A stretch of 64,000 nucleotides of DNA from JBKECO01 sp047974745 (GTDB taxonomy: Bacteria; Bacillota; Clostridia; Lachnospirales; Lachnospiraceae), in the NCBI GenBank assembly GCA_047974745.1, contig JBKECO010000005.1, positions 1 through 64,000 on the forward strand, read 5' to 3'. Positions 1 through 6,636 of this stretch are shown piece by piece. Each line of letters begins with the position of its first letter. Within the stretch, counting starts at the first letter, position 1. The translations under genes and the position numbers were made by a program. The notes below the pieces were generated by a model that was given only the letters and a program-made list of their open reading frames with translations, was not told the DNA's origin and did no database searches.

Positions 1-8
1 AGGATGTA

Positions 9-1148
9 ATGACATCAAGAGAACGTCTGTTATGCGTAATGAATGGACAAATTCCAGATCGAGTGCCGATTAGCCCATTTGTTCAAGAAGAATATCTTTC
101 GTATTATTTCAATAAAAAAAATACAAGCAGACTGTACGATGCGGTACAGTTGTGTAAAGAACTTGAGTTTGATCTGATTACAAGACAATACATCAATGTT
201 GTGCCATTTTTTTTACAGCATGACTATGAGAATTGGAAAGTGGTAGAATCAAAGGAAATCAAGGGTGGAAACTATATCCGACGAACGATCATTACAACAC
301 CAGAGGGAGAATTGATTCAGATCGAAGGCGCAGAATATAATGAGAAGATTCTGGAAGGGATTCACTTTAGTACAATTAAGTATATGCTTGAAACAGAAGA
401 TGACTTTTTGATTTTTAAAAAGTACTGCCCAAAACGAAGCGAGGAGGATAATAATAAAATCCTCGAAGCAGGTATAGAAGCTAAAAATACAATTGGGGAT
501 CTCGGAATATCATGTCCGTGGGCGATAGGAGGAGTATTTAACCTTATCGCAACATATATGGATGTGCAAAATATACTGTGTGATGCGCTTATGGATGAGG
601 AATACTATAAGGAATATATGGAATTCTTTACAAATATGGTAATCGAGGAAAATAGAATTTTTGCAAAAAGTACCTTTGATGCGGTTGGAATACAGGGTAA
701 TATCGCAAATGGAGCAATTATGAGTGCTGAATATTTCGATCAGCATGTCCTTCCATACGAAAAACGTGGAATCGATGTATTCAAAGAATCTGGGAAGCCA
801 ACTATTTATCACAACTGTGGAAATGCGAAAGTCTTATACCCATGCTATAAAAAGCTTGGAATTACAGTTTGGGAAACCGTTTCGCCTTCGCCTCAAGGAG
901 ATAATGATCTATCTGATGCAAAGGAGTATTTCAAGCAAGATTTGGTTCTTTCAGGCAATTTTGACCAGATACATTTTTTGAAAAATGAGAGCAGTGAAGC
1001 AGTGGAAGAGGCAGCCTTTAAACTTATGCAGACAGGTAAAAAAGAAGGTCATTTTATCTTCTCCTGCTCAGATTATCTGGAGGTTGGAACACCGATCGAA
1101 AATGTAAAAGCTTTGTTTCGCGGAGCAAAACGCGGCGCAGAGTACTGA
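9..1148 (+). CDS. MtaA/UroD-like protein (uroporphyrinogen decarboxylase family)
   Basis: A 379-residue protein of the uroporphyrinogen decarboxylase superfamily. The N-terminus (SRERLLCVMNGQIPDRVPIS) is typical of the MtaA/CmuA branch, whose members transfer methyl groups between corrinoids and coenzymes or thiols. The sequence shows a Zn-type HxCG motif (HNCG, residues 268-271) and a later SGNFDQ segment where this branch usually has a G-N-(I/F)-D motif. These argue for the methyltransferase-like branch and against true haem synthesis. The ATG lies just after an AGGA at positions 1-4, so the start is intact, but the window begins here and any upstream operon partner is unseen. A small cupin-like gene follows after 13 bases. 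The substrate cannot be told; in gut Clostridia such genes often sit in catabolic or demethylation loci (general knowledge). Confidence 0.82.
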   Translation: MTSRERLLCVMNGQIPDRVPISPFVQEEYLSYYFNKKNTSRLYDAVQLCKELEFDLITRQYINVVPFFLQHDYENWKVVESKEIKGGNYIRRTIITTPEGELIQIEGAEYNEKILEGIHFSTIKYMLETEDDFLIFKKYCPKRSEEDNNKILEAGIEAKNTIGDLGISCPWAIGGVFNLIATYMDVQNILCDALMDEEYYKEYMEFFTNMVIEENRIFAKSTFDAVGIQGNIANGAIMSAEYFDQHVLPYEKRGIDVFKESGKPTIYHNCGNAKVLYPCYKKLGITVWETVSPSPQGDNDLSDAKEYFKQDLVLSGNFDQIHFLKNESSEAVEEAAFKLMQTGKKEGHFIFSCSDYLEVGTPIENVKALFRGAKRGAEY

Positions 1149-1161
1149 ATTGGTATTGCGT

Positions 1162-1524
1162 ATGGTAATTGGAAACATTTTTGAAAAAAGTGGGTTCGAT
1201 GTACGATATTGTACATCTCAGTGGAGAATCGCATTACATAGTTACAATATGGCTGTAAATTCGATGGAAGCACTTAAAAGCTGGGGCGTCCATTGGGATT
1301 CTGAGGAAGGTTTTTTTCTACTCAATGGAAATGCCACACTTCTAACGATAACTGACAATAAAGTTACGAAATATCAGCTTCTAAAGGAAACATTCTGTAT
1401 TGTTGAAAAGGGTGAATGGCATGCTATCGTTCTAGAACCGGACAGCGAAGTACTTATTATTGAGAATGCTGATATGAGTCAGTCAGAAACCATTCCAATA
1501 GGACAGAATTTTGTAATTCAATAA
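1162..1524 (+). CDS. Small cupin-like hypothetical protein
   Basis: About 120 residues if the ATG at 1162 is used; an in-frame TTG lies at 1150, directly after the preceding stop codon. Neither start has a strong Shine-Dalgarno sequence, so translation may be coupled to the upstream gene. The C-terminal half has the alternating beta-strand pattern of a small cupin (FFLLNGNATLLTI, then a GEWHAIVLEPDSEVLIIEN stretch), which would form a small double-stranded beta-helix. I do not recognise the exact family. Its position directly behind the MtaA/UroD-like gene suggests a shared transcript and a linked role, perhaps in binding a small ligand or metal. A hairpin at 1571-1597 would end this short operon. 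Confidence 0.55.
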   Translation: MVIGNIFEKSGFDVRYCTSQWRIALHSYNMAVNSMEALKSWGVHWDSEEGFFLLNGNATLLTITDNKVTKYQLLKETFCIVEKGEWHAIVLEPDSEVLIIENADMSQSETIPIGQNFVIQ

Positions 1525-1570
1525 TATTGAGCTTCTCTTGGGCATATGCTCTGTTATATCCTCCATCTAG

Positions 1571-1605
1571 CCCCTGACTGGGAAAATCGGTCAGGGGTAA
1601 TTTGT
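1571..1605 (+). terminator. Probable terminator after the cupin-like gene
   Basis: A perfect 8-bp GC-rich stem (CCCCTGAC at 1571-1578, GTCAGGGG at 1590-1597) with an 11-base loop, followed by TAATTTGTT. The U-tract is weak, so termination may be inefficient. Confidence 0.55.
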
Positions 1606-1648
1606 TGCAAAATTATTTCCGGTGTCAAAACGCTTTTGTCCTGTAAAC

Positions 1649-1732
1649 AAAAATCATTATTCTACATATCAACTCTATTATTTTCCATATGCAAATCATT
1701 TTATTCCATATTTACATCATTATATTCCTATA
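1649..1732 (+). repeat. Four degenerate 21-bp tandem repeats
   Basis: Four units in phase at 1649-1669, 1670-1690, 1691-1711 and 1712-1732. The shared pattern is roughly n4-TCATTATTnTnCCATAT; units 1 and 3 share AAATCATT and end in CATAT, unit 2 ends in TTCCATAT, and unit 4 has ATCATTATATTCC. The period equals two helical turns, so each unit would show the same DNA face. They lie about 110 bp upstream of the permease fragment. An operator array or a curved activating region are both possible. Confidence 0.45.
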
Positions 1733-1841
1733 GTTTTTAATGTCTGACTGATATACTGAACCATGTAAATGAATTATGTTTTTTGACATAATTCGAAAGA
1801 TTGTGCAGTTACATGTTTCTTAGTATTTGAAGGAGAGGTAT

Positions 1842-2224
1842 ATGAGTAGGACAAAGACAGTCAGAAAGAAAACGGTCTGGAAGAGATGGGTACCCCTGTT
1901 TCTCATGGGATTGCCAGGGCTTTTGTATCTGTTCATCAATAACTATATTCCGATGTACGGGCTGATCATTGCCTTTAAGAATTATAACTATTCCCTTGGA
2001 ATCTGGGGAAGCGAATGGGCTGGATTTTCTAATTTTAAATTCTTATTTGCAACGAATGATGCGTGGATCATCACGCGAAATACAATACTGTATAATCTGG
2101 TATTTATTTTGCTGGATGTTATCTGTGGTGTTACCCTTGCTATTTTCTTAAATGAGGTCAGAAAAAAGTCCACGAAAAAGATCTACCAGACCTTGATCCT
2201 CCTTCCCTATCTAATGTCAATGGT
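1842..2224 (+). pseudogene. Truncated ABC sugar transporter permease (LplB/YtcP type), N-terminal part only
   Basis: The first ~128 residues of a binding-protein-dependent sugar permease. They show a basic N-terminus, a first membrane segment, the family-typical YIPMYGLIIAFKNY block, further membrane segments and LILLPYLMSM. A full protein would have about 300 residues, with the EAA loop for ATPase contact in the missing C-terminal half. At about 2224 the homology stops and the frame runs on into unrelated residues, through a tRNA terminator, to a stop at 2294 inside the tRNA-Leu gene. The ATG at 1842 has a strong AGGAGAGG at 1831-1838; a TTG at 1827 is less likely. The upstream part is undamaged, so this looks like one deletion or insertion junction rather than gradual decay. 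Confidence 0.8.
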
Positions 2225-2229
2225 GAATG

Positions 2230-2269
2230 AAAAAGCATCAAACCCAGCATATAGGTTTGATGCTTTTTT
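2230..2269 (-). terminator. Terminator of tRNA-Leu(AAG), symmetric
   Basis: A perfect 15-bp stem, AAAAAGCATCAAACC at 2230-2244 pairing with GGTTTGATGCTTTTT at 2254-2268, with a 9-base loop. It ends the minus-strand tRNA gene. With A- and T-tracts on both sides it can also stop transcription coming from the truncated permease. Confidence 0.85.
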
Positions 2270-2275
2270 AATCGA

Positions 2276-2360
2276 TGCGGAAGATGGGACTTGAACCCAC
2301 ACAAGCGCAATGCTTACAAGATCCTTAGTCTTGCTCGTCTGCCAGTTCCGACACTTCCGC
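2276..2360 (-). tRNA. tRNA-Leu (anticodon AAG)
   Basis: Read on the minus strand, an 85-nt gene with acceptor arms GCGGAAG (5' end at 2360) and CTTCCGC, discriminator A, a class II long variable arm, T-arm GGGTTCAAGTCCC, and anticodon stem CAAGA/TCTTG around the loop CTAAGGA. U33 is followed by AAG, which reads CUU/CUC leucine codons. CCA is not encoded. An A at position 34 is unusual for a bacterial tRNA-Leu and would normally be deaminated to inosine. Confidence 0.9.
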
Positions 2361-2396
2361 ATATCATCTGGATATTTTTGTTCCAGCGACTTGATT

Positions 2397-2425
2397 ATAA
2401 TAACAAATCGAATGGGAGTTGTCAA
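2397..2425 (-). promoter_or_regulatory. Sigma-A promoter of tRNA-Leu(AAG)
   Basis: On the minus strand, TTGACA (2420-2425), a 17-bp spacer, then TATTAT (2397-2402), about 37 bp upstream of the tRNA 5' end. Confidence 0.75.
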
Positions 2426-2479
2426 TAATAAATTGGGGGATTTTGTGTGAATTTTTCGAAAAAATGTTTCAATTTACTA

Positions 2480-2508
2480 TTGACTTCTTAATATAAAAAT
2501 AGTATGAT
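2480..2508 (+). promoter_or_regulatory. Sigma-A promoter of tRNA-Leu(CAG)
   Basis: TTGACT (2480-2485), a 17-bp spacer, TATGAT (2503-2508). The predicted start near 2515 lies about 9 bases before the mature tRNA. Confidence 0.85.
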
Positions 2509-2523
2509 ACTTTTTGTCAGTTA

Positions 2524-2606
2524 GCAGGAGTGGCGGAATGGCAGACGCGCAGGCTTCAGGTGCCTGTGGCAGCAATGTCGTGTGGGTTCAAGTCCCATCT
2601 CCTGCA
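2524..2606 (+). tRNA. tRNA-Leu (anticodon CAG)
   Basis: An 83-nt class II tRNA with acceptor arms GCAGGAG (2524-2530) and CTCCTGC (2599-2605), discriminator A, anticodon stem CAGGC/GCCTG around loop TTCAGGT (anticodon CAG, reads CUG), a long variable arm and T-arm GGGTTCAAGTCCC. CCA is not encoded. It is transcribed away from the other tRNA-Leu. Confidence 0.95.
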
Positions 2607-2614
2607 TTATGAGC

Positions 2615-2644
2615 GAGCTTTGAGAAATCAGAGCTCTTTTTTTT
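2615..2644 (+). terminator. Terminator of tRNA-Leu(CAG)
   Basis: GAGCTTTGA (2615-2623), a GAAA tetraloop, TCAGAGCTC (2628-2636), then eight T. The stem has 9 bp with one G-U pair. A classic intrinsic terminator. Confidence 0.88.
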
Positions 2645-3036
2645 ATATCATATGATGAAGATGTCAATTCACCCTGTCAATATATGGATTGTTTCGTGCT
2701 TTGGACATTTTTGCACTCTTTAGGGCATGTGATGCCCAAATTTCTTGAAATTTTGGACAGAATTGCTTTGGACTCGTTAGTTTTGTCCAAAGCCAAATTT
2801 GGTTCCTTGATTTATAGGTCGTTGATTTCAGTTCCAGCTCGCTGTATTTCTTTTTTCTATATGTTGACAGTGCGGGAGTTTATTTTCGCATGCAGTCTGT
2901 GACGGCGCAAAAAATAACTTGCCAGAAAAATAGTACAGGTTGTATCATAGAATCTATGAACAAGTGAGACATAAATTGGAATATACAATCGTTTACAAAT
3001 AATTGGTTTTCAAAATATCAGGAGGGTCGAAATAGA
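2645..3036. other. Gene-free gap with dense short repeats and a possible decayed frame
   Basis: No intact gene. From 2698 to 2793 the word TTTGGAC occurs three times direct and once inverted. The last two copies form a perfect 9-bp hairpin, GCTTTGGAC (2765-2773) and GTCCAAAGC (2785-2793). GGGCAT-GTG-ATGCCC lies at 2723-2737, and AAATTT is repeated at 2738 and 2748. On the minus strand, 2677-2856 reads as a K/N/S-rich frame interrupted by a TAA (2812-2814) and reaching a TAG (2857-2859), which could be a gene remnant. A plus-strand frame at 2684-2902 is open but has no ribosome-binding site and a composition typical of an antisense shadow. Confidence 0.4.
2919..2959 (+). promoter_or_regulatory. 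Possible promoter and operator before the FGGY kinase
   Basis: TTGCCA (2919-2924), an 18-bp spacer and TATCAT (2943-2948). The -10 overlaps a symmetric site TCATAG-AAT-CTATGA (2945-2959), which could be bound by a repressor of the sugar-kinase operon. The spacing is not ideal, so this is tentative. Confidence 0.35.
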
Positions 3037-4629
3037 ATGAATGATATTAAAAAATGGATTCAGGATGGACATGCAGTAGTGGGAATTGAGCTCGGTTCAA
3101 CTCGGATCAAGTCAGTAATGATTGGAGAAGATAACCAGCCGATCGCTTCAGGAAGTCATGAGTGGGAGAACCAGCTGGAGAATCAGATCTGGACCTATAG
3201 TCTGGACAGCATCTGGGAGGGTCTCCAGAAATCTTTTGCAGATCTGTGCCTGCAGGTCCAGCAGAAATTTGCTTTAAAAATAAATAAGCTGGCAGGGATT
3301 GGCATCAGTGGAATGATGCATGGTTATATGGCTTTTGACGAGAATCAGGAATTGCTGGTTCCCTTTAGAACCTGGAGAAATACGATTACTGAGGAGTCAT
3401 CAAAAAGTCTGACGAATCTTTTTCAGTATCAGATACCACAGCGATGGAGCATTGCACACTTGTATCAGGCTATATTAAATAAAGAAGATCATGTAGCTTC
3501 CCTTGATTATTTCACAACCCTTGCCGGATATATTCACTGGAAGCTGACCGGCAATAAAGTTCTGGGTGTTGGGGAAGCATCTGGCATGTTTCCAATCGAT
3601 ATCAATACCGGTACATTCGACCTGGGTATGATAGAAGCCTTTGAGCATAGGATTGCTGACTGCAATTTTGCATGGAAACTCAAGAACATTATGCCAAAAG
3701 TATTATCAGCCGGAGAAGCGGCTGGTGCACTGAGTGAAGAAGGTGCCCGTCTTTTGGATCCGAGTGGTTCCCTTTGTCCGGGAATTCCCATGTGTCCGCC
3801 GGAGGGTGATGCAGGAACAGGTATGGTAGCGACGAATAGTGTGGCACAGAGGACTGGTAATGTGTCAGCAGGTACGTCTGTGTTTGCGATGGTGGTGCTA
3901 GAGCATGAGCTTTCCAAAATGCATGAGGAATTAGATCTGGTTACTACACCAGATGGAAGTCTGGTAGCGATGGTGCATTGTAATAACTGTACCTCAGAGC
4001 TGAATGCCTGGATGAATCTTTTCGATGAGTTTTCAAAGACATTTGGAATGCAGATCGATAAAAATGAACTGTATACCACCCTGTTTCAAAAAGCTCTTGA
4101 GGCGGATCAGGAATGTGGCGGATTACTTGCCTATAACTATTTTTCCGGAGAGCATATCACTGGCTTCAATGAAGGCAGACCACTTTTGGTGAGAAAGCCG
4201 GATGCAGTGTTCTCTCTGGCCAATCTCATGAAGGTACAGTTATATACATCACTGGGCGCATTAAAGATCGGACTGGACATTTTGCAGAAAGAGGAAAAGG
4301 TAGAAGTGGATCGAATTGTCGGACACGGCGGTCTGTTTAAAACCGAGGGTGTAGGCCAGAGTATTCTGGCTGCTGCAATGAATACTCCGGTGGCAGTCAT
4401 GGAAACAGCAGGCGAAGGTGGTGCATGGGGGATTGCGCTTCTGGCGTCATATATGGTATATAAGAAAGAAGAGAAATTAGCTGAATTTTTACAGGATACG
4501 GTATTTGGCATAAATTCCGGTAAAACCATGAAACCTGAGGAAAGGGAGGTAGCATCTTTTGAGTCCTTTATGAATACATATAAAAATGGACTCGCAATAG
4601 AAAGAGCAGCAGTTGATTATTTTGGGTAG
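3037..4629 (+). CDS. FGGY-family carbohydrate kinase
   Basis: A 530-residue sugar kinase of the FGGY family, which phosphorylates sugars such as xylulose, ribulose or gluconate with ATP. The N-terminal actin-like domain has the phosphate-1 motif (VVGIELGSTRIKSVMI) and ISGMMHGYMAF. The C-terminal ATP domain has GNVSAGTSVFAMVVLE and the glycine-rich GHGGLFKTEGVGQSILAAAM and TAGEGGAWGIALL. A strong AGGAGGG at 3020-3026 fixes the ATG. The type 3-dehydroquinase gene aroD follows after 20 bases, probably on the same transcript. The sugar cannot be read from the sequence. The length is at the upper end for the family but nothing is missing. Confidence 0.87.
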   Translation: MNDIKKWIQDGHAVVGIELGSTRIKSVMIGEDNQPIASGSHEWENQLENQIWTYSLDSIWEGLQKSFADLCLQVQQKFALKINKLAGIGISGMMHGYMAFDENQELLVPFRTWRNTITEESSKSLTNLFQYQIPQRWSIAHLYQAILNKEDHVASLDYFTTLAGYIHWKLTGNKVLGVGEASGMFPIDINTGTFDLGMIEAFEHRIADCNFAWKLKNIMPKVLSAGEAAGALSEEGARLLDPSGSLCPGIPMCPPEGDAGTGMVATNSVAQRTGNVSAGTSVFAMVVLEHELSKMHEELDLVTTPDGSLVAMVHCNNCTSELNAWMNLFDEFSKTFGMQIDKNELYTTLFQKALEADQECGGLLAYNYFSGEHITGFNEGRPLLVRKPDAVFSLANLMKVQLYTSLGALKIGLDILQKEEKVEVDRIVGHGGLFKTEGVGQSILAAAMNTPVAVMETAGEGGAWGIALLASYMVYKKEEKLAEFLQDTVFGINSGKTMKPEEREVASFESFMNTYKNGLAIERAAVDYFG

Positions 4630-4649
4630 ATATAAGGGGAAGTAGTGAA

Positions 4650-5429
4650 ATGAAACCAATGAAGGTGAGAAATGTTAGTATAGGGGTCGGGATGCCAAAG
4701 ATTTGTGTTCCTGTCGTTGGCAGAACAAAAGAAGAAATCATAAATGAAATGAAAGAAATCAAAGCAACGGATGCGGATATGGTCGAATGGAGAGTTGACT
4801 GGTTCGAAGATGTGGCGAACAACCTGGAGGTAGGCAGGTTATTAGAACAGATACGTACTATATTAGAGGATATGCCTTTGTTATTCACGTTCCGAAGTTT
4901 TCGCGAGGGAGGAAATTTCGAGGTAACAGATGAAGTGTATGAAAATCTGAATATTTTTGCAGTGGAAACCGGATGTGTAGATCTGATCGATGTTGAGCTT
5001 TTTTTTGGAGCAGAGCTCATTGAGAGGGTTCGTTGCAGAGCTCATGCCGCAAATGTCAAGATTGTGATTTCAAATCATGATTTTCATAACACTCCACCTA
5101 AAAAAGAGATCATAAAACGACTGACCAGGATGAAAGAGTTAGGCGCAGATATTGCTAAAATGGCAGTCATGCCTTCAGACAAGCAGGATGTGCTATGCCT
5201 GATGGCTGCGACTGTAGAGATGACGGAGCATGATTCGGATTGTCTGGTCGTGACTATGTCCATGTCTGAGCATGGATTATTATCTAGAATCAGCGGTGAA
5301 ATCACAGGTTCTGCAATTACCTTTGGAGCATTAATAAAGGCATCTGCACCTGGTCAGATCCCAATAACAGATCTTTCGAAATTGCTGAATATCATCCACA
5401 GACAGTCTGGTCAAAAAGGCTTGATCTAA
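4650..5429 (+). CDS. aroD: Type I 3-dehydroquinate dehydratase
   Basis: A 259-residue class I 3-dehydroquinase, converting 3-dehydroquinate to 3-dehydroshikimate through a Schiff base. The catalytic His143 (ISNHDF) and the Schiff-base Lys170 (IAKMAVM) are at the same numbers as in the enterobacterial enzymes. The substrate-binding EWRVDWFEDV block and the C-terminal SGEITGSAITFG are present. The ATG has an AGGGGAAG just upstream. The gene sits behind a sugar kinase rather than with other aro genes, so a catabolic or dedicated role is possible, although the enzyme itself is ordinary. A strong terminator follows at 5443-5488. Confidence 0.93.
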   Translation: MKPMKVRNVSIGVGMPKICVPVVGRTKEEIINEMKEIKATDADMVEWRVDWFEDVANNLEVGRLLEQIRTILEDMPLLFTFRSFREGGNFEVTDEVYENLNIFAVETGCVDLIDVELFFGAELIERVRCRAHAANVKIVISNHDFHNTPPKKEIIKRLTRMKELGADIAKMAVMPSDKQDVLCLMAATVEMTEHDSDCLVVTMSMSEHGLLSRISGEITGSAITFGALIKASAPGQIPITDLSKLLNIIHRQSGQKGLI

Positions 5430-5442
5430 AAGCATACAGCTT

Positions 5443-5488
5443 GCATCCCGTATGTTCTTATCATTAGGAACATGCAGGGTGCTTTTTT
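5443..5488 (+). terminator. Terminator after aroD
   Basis: A long stem from GCATCCCGTATGTTC (5443-5457) pairing, with a few G-U or mismatch positions, with GGAACATGCAGGGTGC, followed by six T. Confidence 0.8.
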
Positions 5489-5592
5489 GTCGAAACACTT
5501 TTTTCGCAAAAAAAAGGAAATCGGGTTAAGCCGCAGAAAATATAATCATAGGGGAATCAAAGAAAGGCAAGTTGGCCGGACAGGAGTTGCTT

Positions 5593-6606
5593 ATGATGAT
5601 ACGAGAGAAGATGGAACAACTAGAAGTTAAAAATCTTTCTGAATTTGCCAGTTTAAGTTCAAAGTCAAAGGGACGGGAAAGACAAGAGGAACCCTGTGAT
5701 ATCAGACCTGTTTTTCAAAGAGACAGAGACCGGATCCTGCATTGCAAGTCATTTCGCCGACTGAAGAATAAGACACAGGTATTTCTCACGCCAAAGGGGG
5801 ACCACTACCGTACGAGACTCTCCCATACACTAGAGGTCTCACAGAATGCCCGCACGATTGCGAAAGCTTTGCGTATGAATGAAGATTTGGTCGAAGCGAT
5901 AGCACTAGGCCATGATCTGGGGCATACACCCTTTGGACATGCAGGAGAAAAAGTCCTGAATAAGCTTTGTGAGGATGGTTTTCATCATAATGAGCAGAGC
6001 GTTCGAATTGTGGAAAGGCTTGAAAACAATGGAGCAGGTCTAAATCTGACATGGGAGGTAAGAGATGGTATTCGCAACCATCAGACACATACAATGCCAG
6101 CCACTTTAGAGGGGCAGATCGTTAGATTTTCGGATAAGATCGCTTATATCAATCATGATATCGATGATGCGATCAGGGCACAAATTATGGTAGAGGAAGA
6201 TATTCCTATCGAGATGCGCAGAGTACTTGGATCTTCAACAAAAGAGAGACTGAATATGCTGATCCATAATATTATCACAAATAGTAGTGACATGGATCAG
6301 ATCAAAATGTCGGATGAAGTGCAGCAGGCGATGTTCGATCTGCGTAAGTTCATGTTTGCCAATGTCTATATGAATCCTGTGGCAAAGGGAGAAGAAGTAA
6401 AAGCAAAAGCCTTGATCGAACAACTATTTTACTATTATATGGAGCATCTGGAGCTGATTCCAGACAAATATATAAGGATACCAGCAGAGAATACCAGCAA
6501 AGAACGCATCGTCTGTGATTATATTTCCGGTATGACAGATCAGTACGCAATTCAAAAGTTCAATGAGTTCTATCTGCCTCAAGCATGGCAGGTGGATGGG
6601 TATTAA
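5593..6606 (+). CDS. dgt: Deoxyguanosinetriphosphate triphosphohydrolase-like protein (dGTPase)
   Basis: An HD-domain dNTP triphosphohydrolase, which removes triphosphate from dGTP or other dNTPs. With the ATG at 5593 it has 337 residues. It shows FQRDRDRILHCKSFRRLKNK, the first metal-binding His in RLSHTLEVSQ (about residue 78), the HD pair in HDLGHTPFGHAGE (107-108), and the later NHQTH and DDAIRA segments. The start is a choice: AGGAG at 5582-5586 lies 6 bases before ATG 5593, while a TTG at 5572 would add 7 residues. A TATAAT at 5541-5546 may be its -10 element but I see no clear -35. It heads the conserved dgt-dnaG-rpoD cluster, with 30 bases to dnaG. Confidence 0.92.
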   Translation: MMIREKMEQLEVKNLSEFASLSSKSKGRERQEEPCDIRPVFQRDRDRILHCKSFRRLKNKTQVFLTPKGDHYRTRLSHTLEVSQNARTIAKALRMNEDLVEAIALGHDLGHTPFGHAGEKVLNKLCEDGFHHNEQSVRIVERLENNGAGLNLTWEVRDGIRNHQTHTMPATLEGQIVRFSDKIAYINHDIDDAIRAQIMVEEDIPIEMRRVLGSSTKERLNMLIHNIITNSSDMDQIKMSDEVQQAMFDLRKFMFANVYMNPVAKGEEVKAKALIEQLFYYYMEHLELIPDKYIRIPAENTSKERIVCDYISGMTDQYAIQKFNEFYLPQAWQVDGY

Positions 6607-6636
6607 TAGTCTAGATTTATGGGAGGAGGCGTTAGT

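Larger units (their letters stand above)
1525..1841. other. Intergenic stretch with terminator, repeats and nested inverted repeats
   Basis: No gene is supported here. It holds the terminator at 1571-1605, a short symmetric site CAAAA-CGC-TTTTG at 1626-1638 that could be a LacI-type operator, the 21-bp repeats at 1649-1732, and two nested inverted repeats at 1762-1815 (CATGTAA/TTACATG outside, GAATTATG/CATAATTC inside). No convincing -35/-10 pair with correct spacing was found for the permease fragment. An open frame at 1546-1740 is rejected as a gene because it runs through the terminator and the repeats. Confidence 0.5.

Noticed and set aside
1546..1740. Plus-strand frame of 64 codons
   Set aside because: It spans the terminator hairpin and the 21-bp repeats, and has no ribosome-binding site.
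2684..2902. Plus-strand frame of 72 codons
   Set aside because: No Shine-Dalgarno site, and the residue pattern (many F, L, C) fits an antisense reading; the minus strand looks more protein-like.
3534..4529. Minus-strand frames of 181 and 130 codons
   Set aside because: Antisense of the FGGY kinase, Ser/Pro-rich shadows without start sites.
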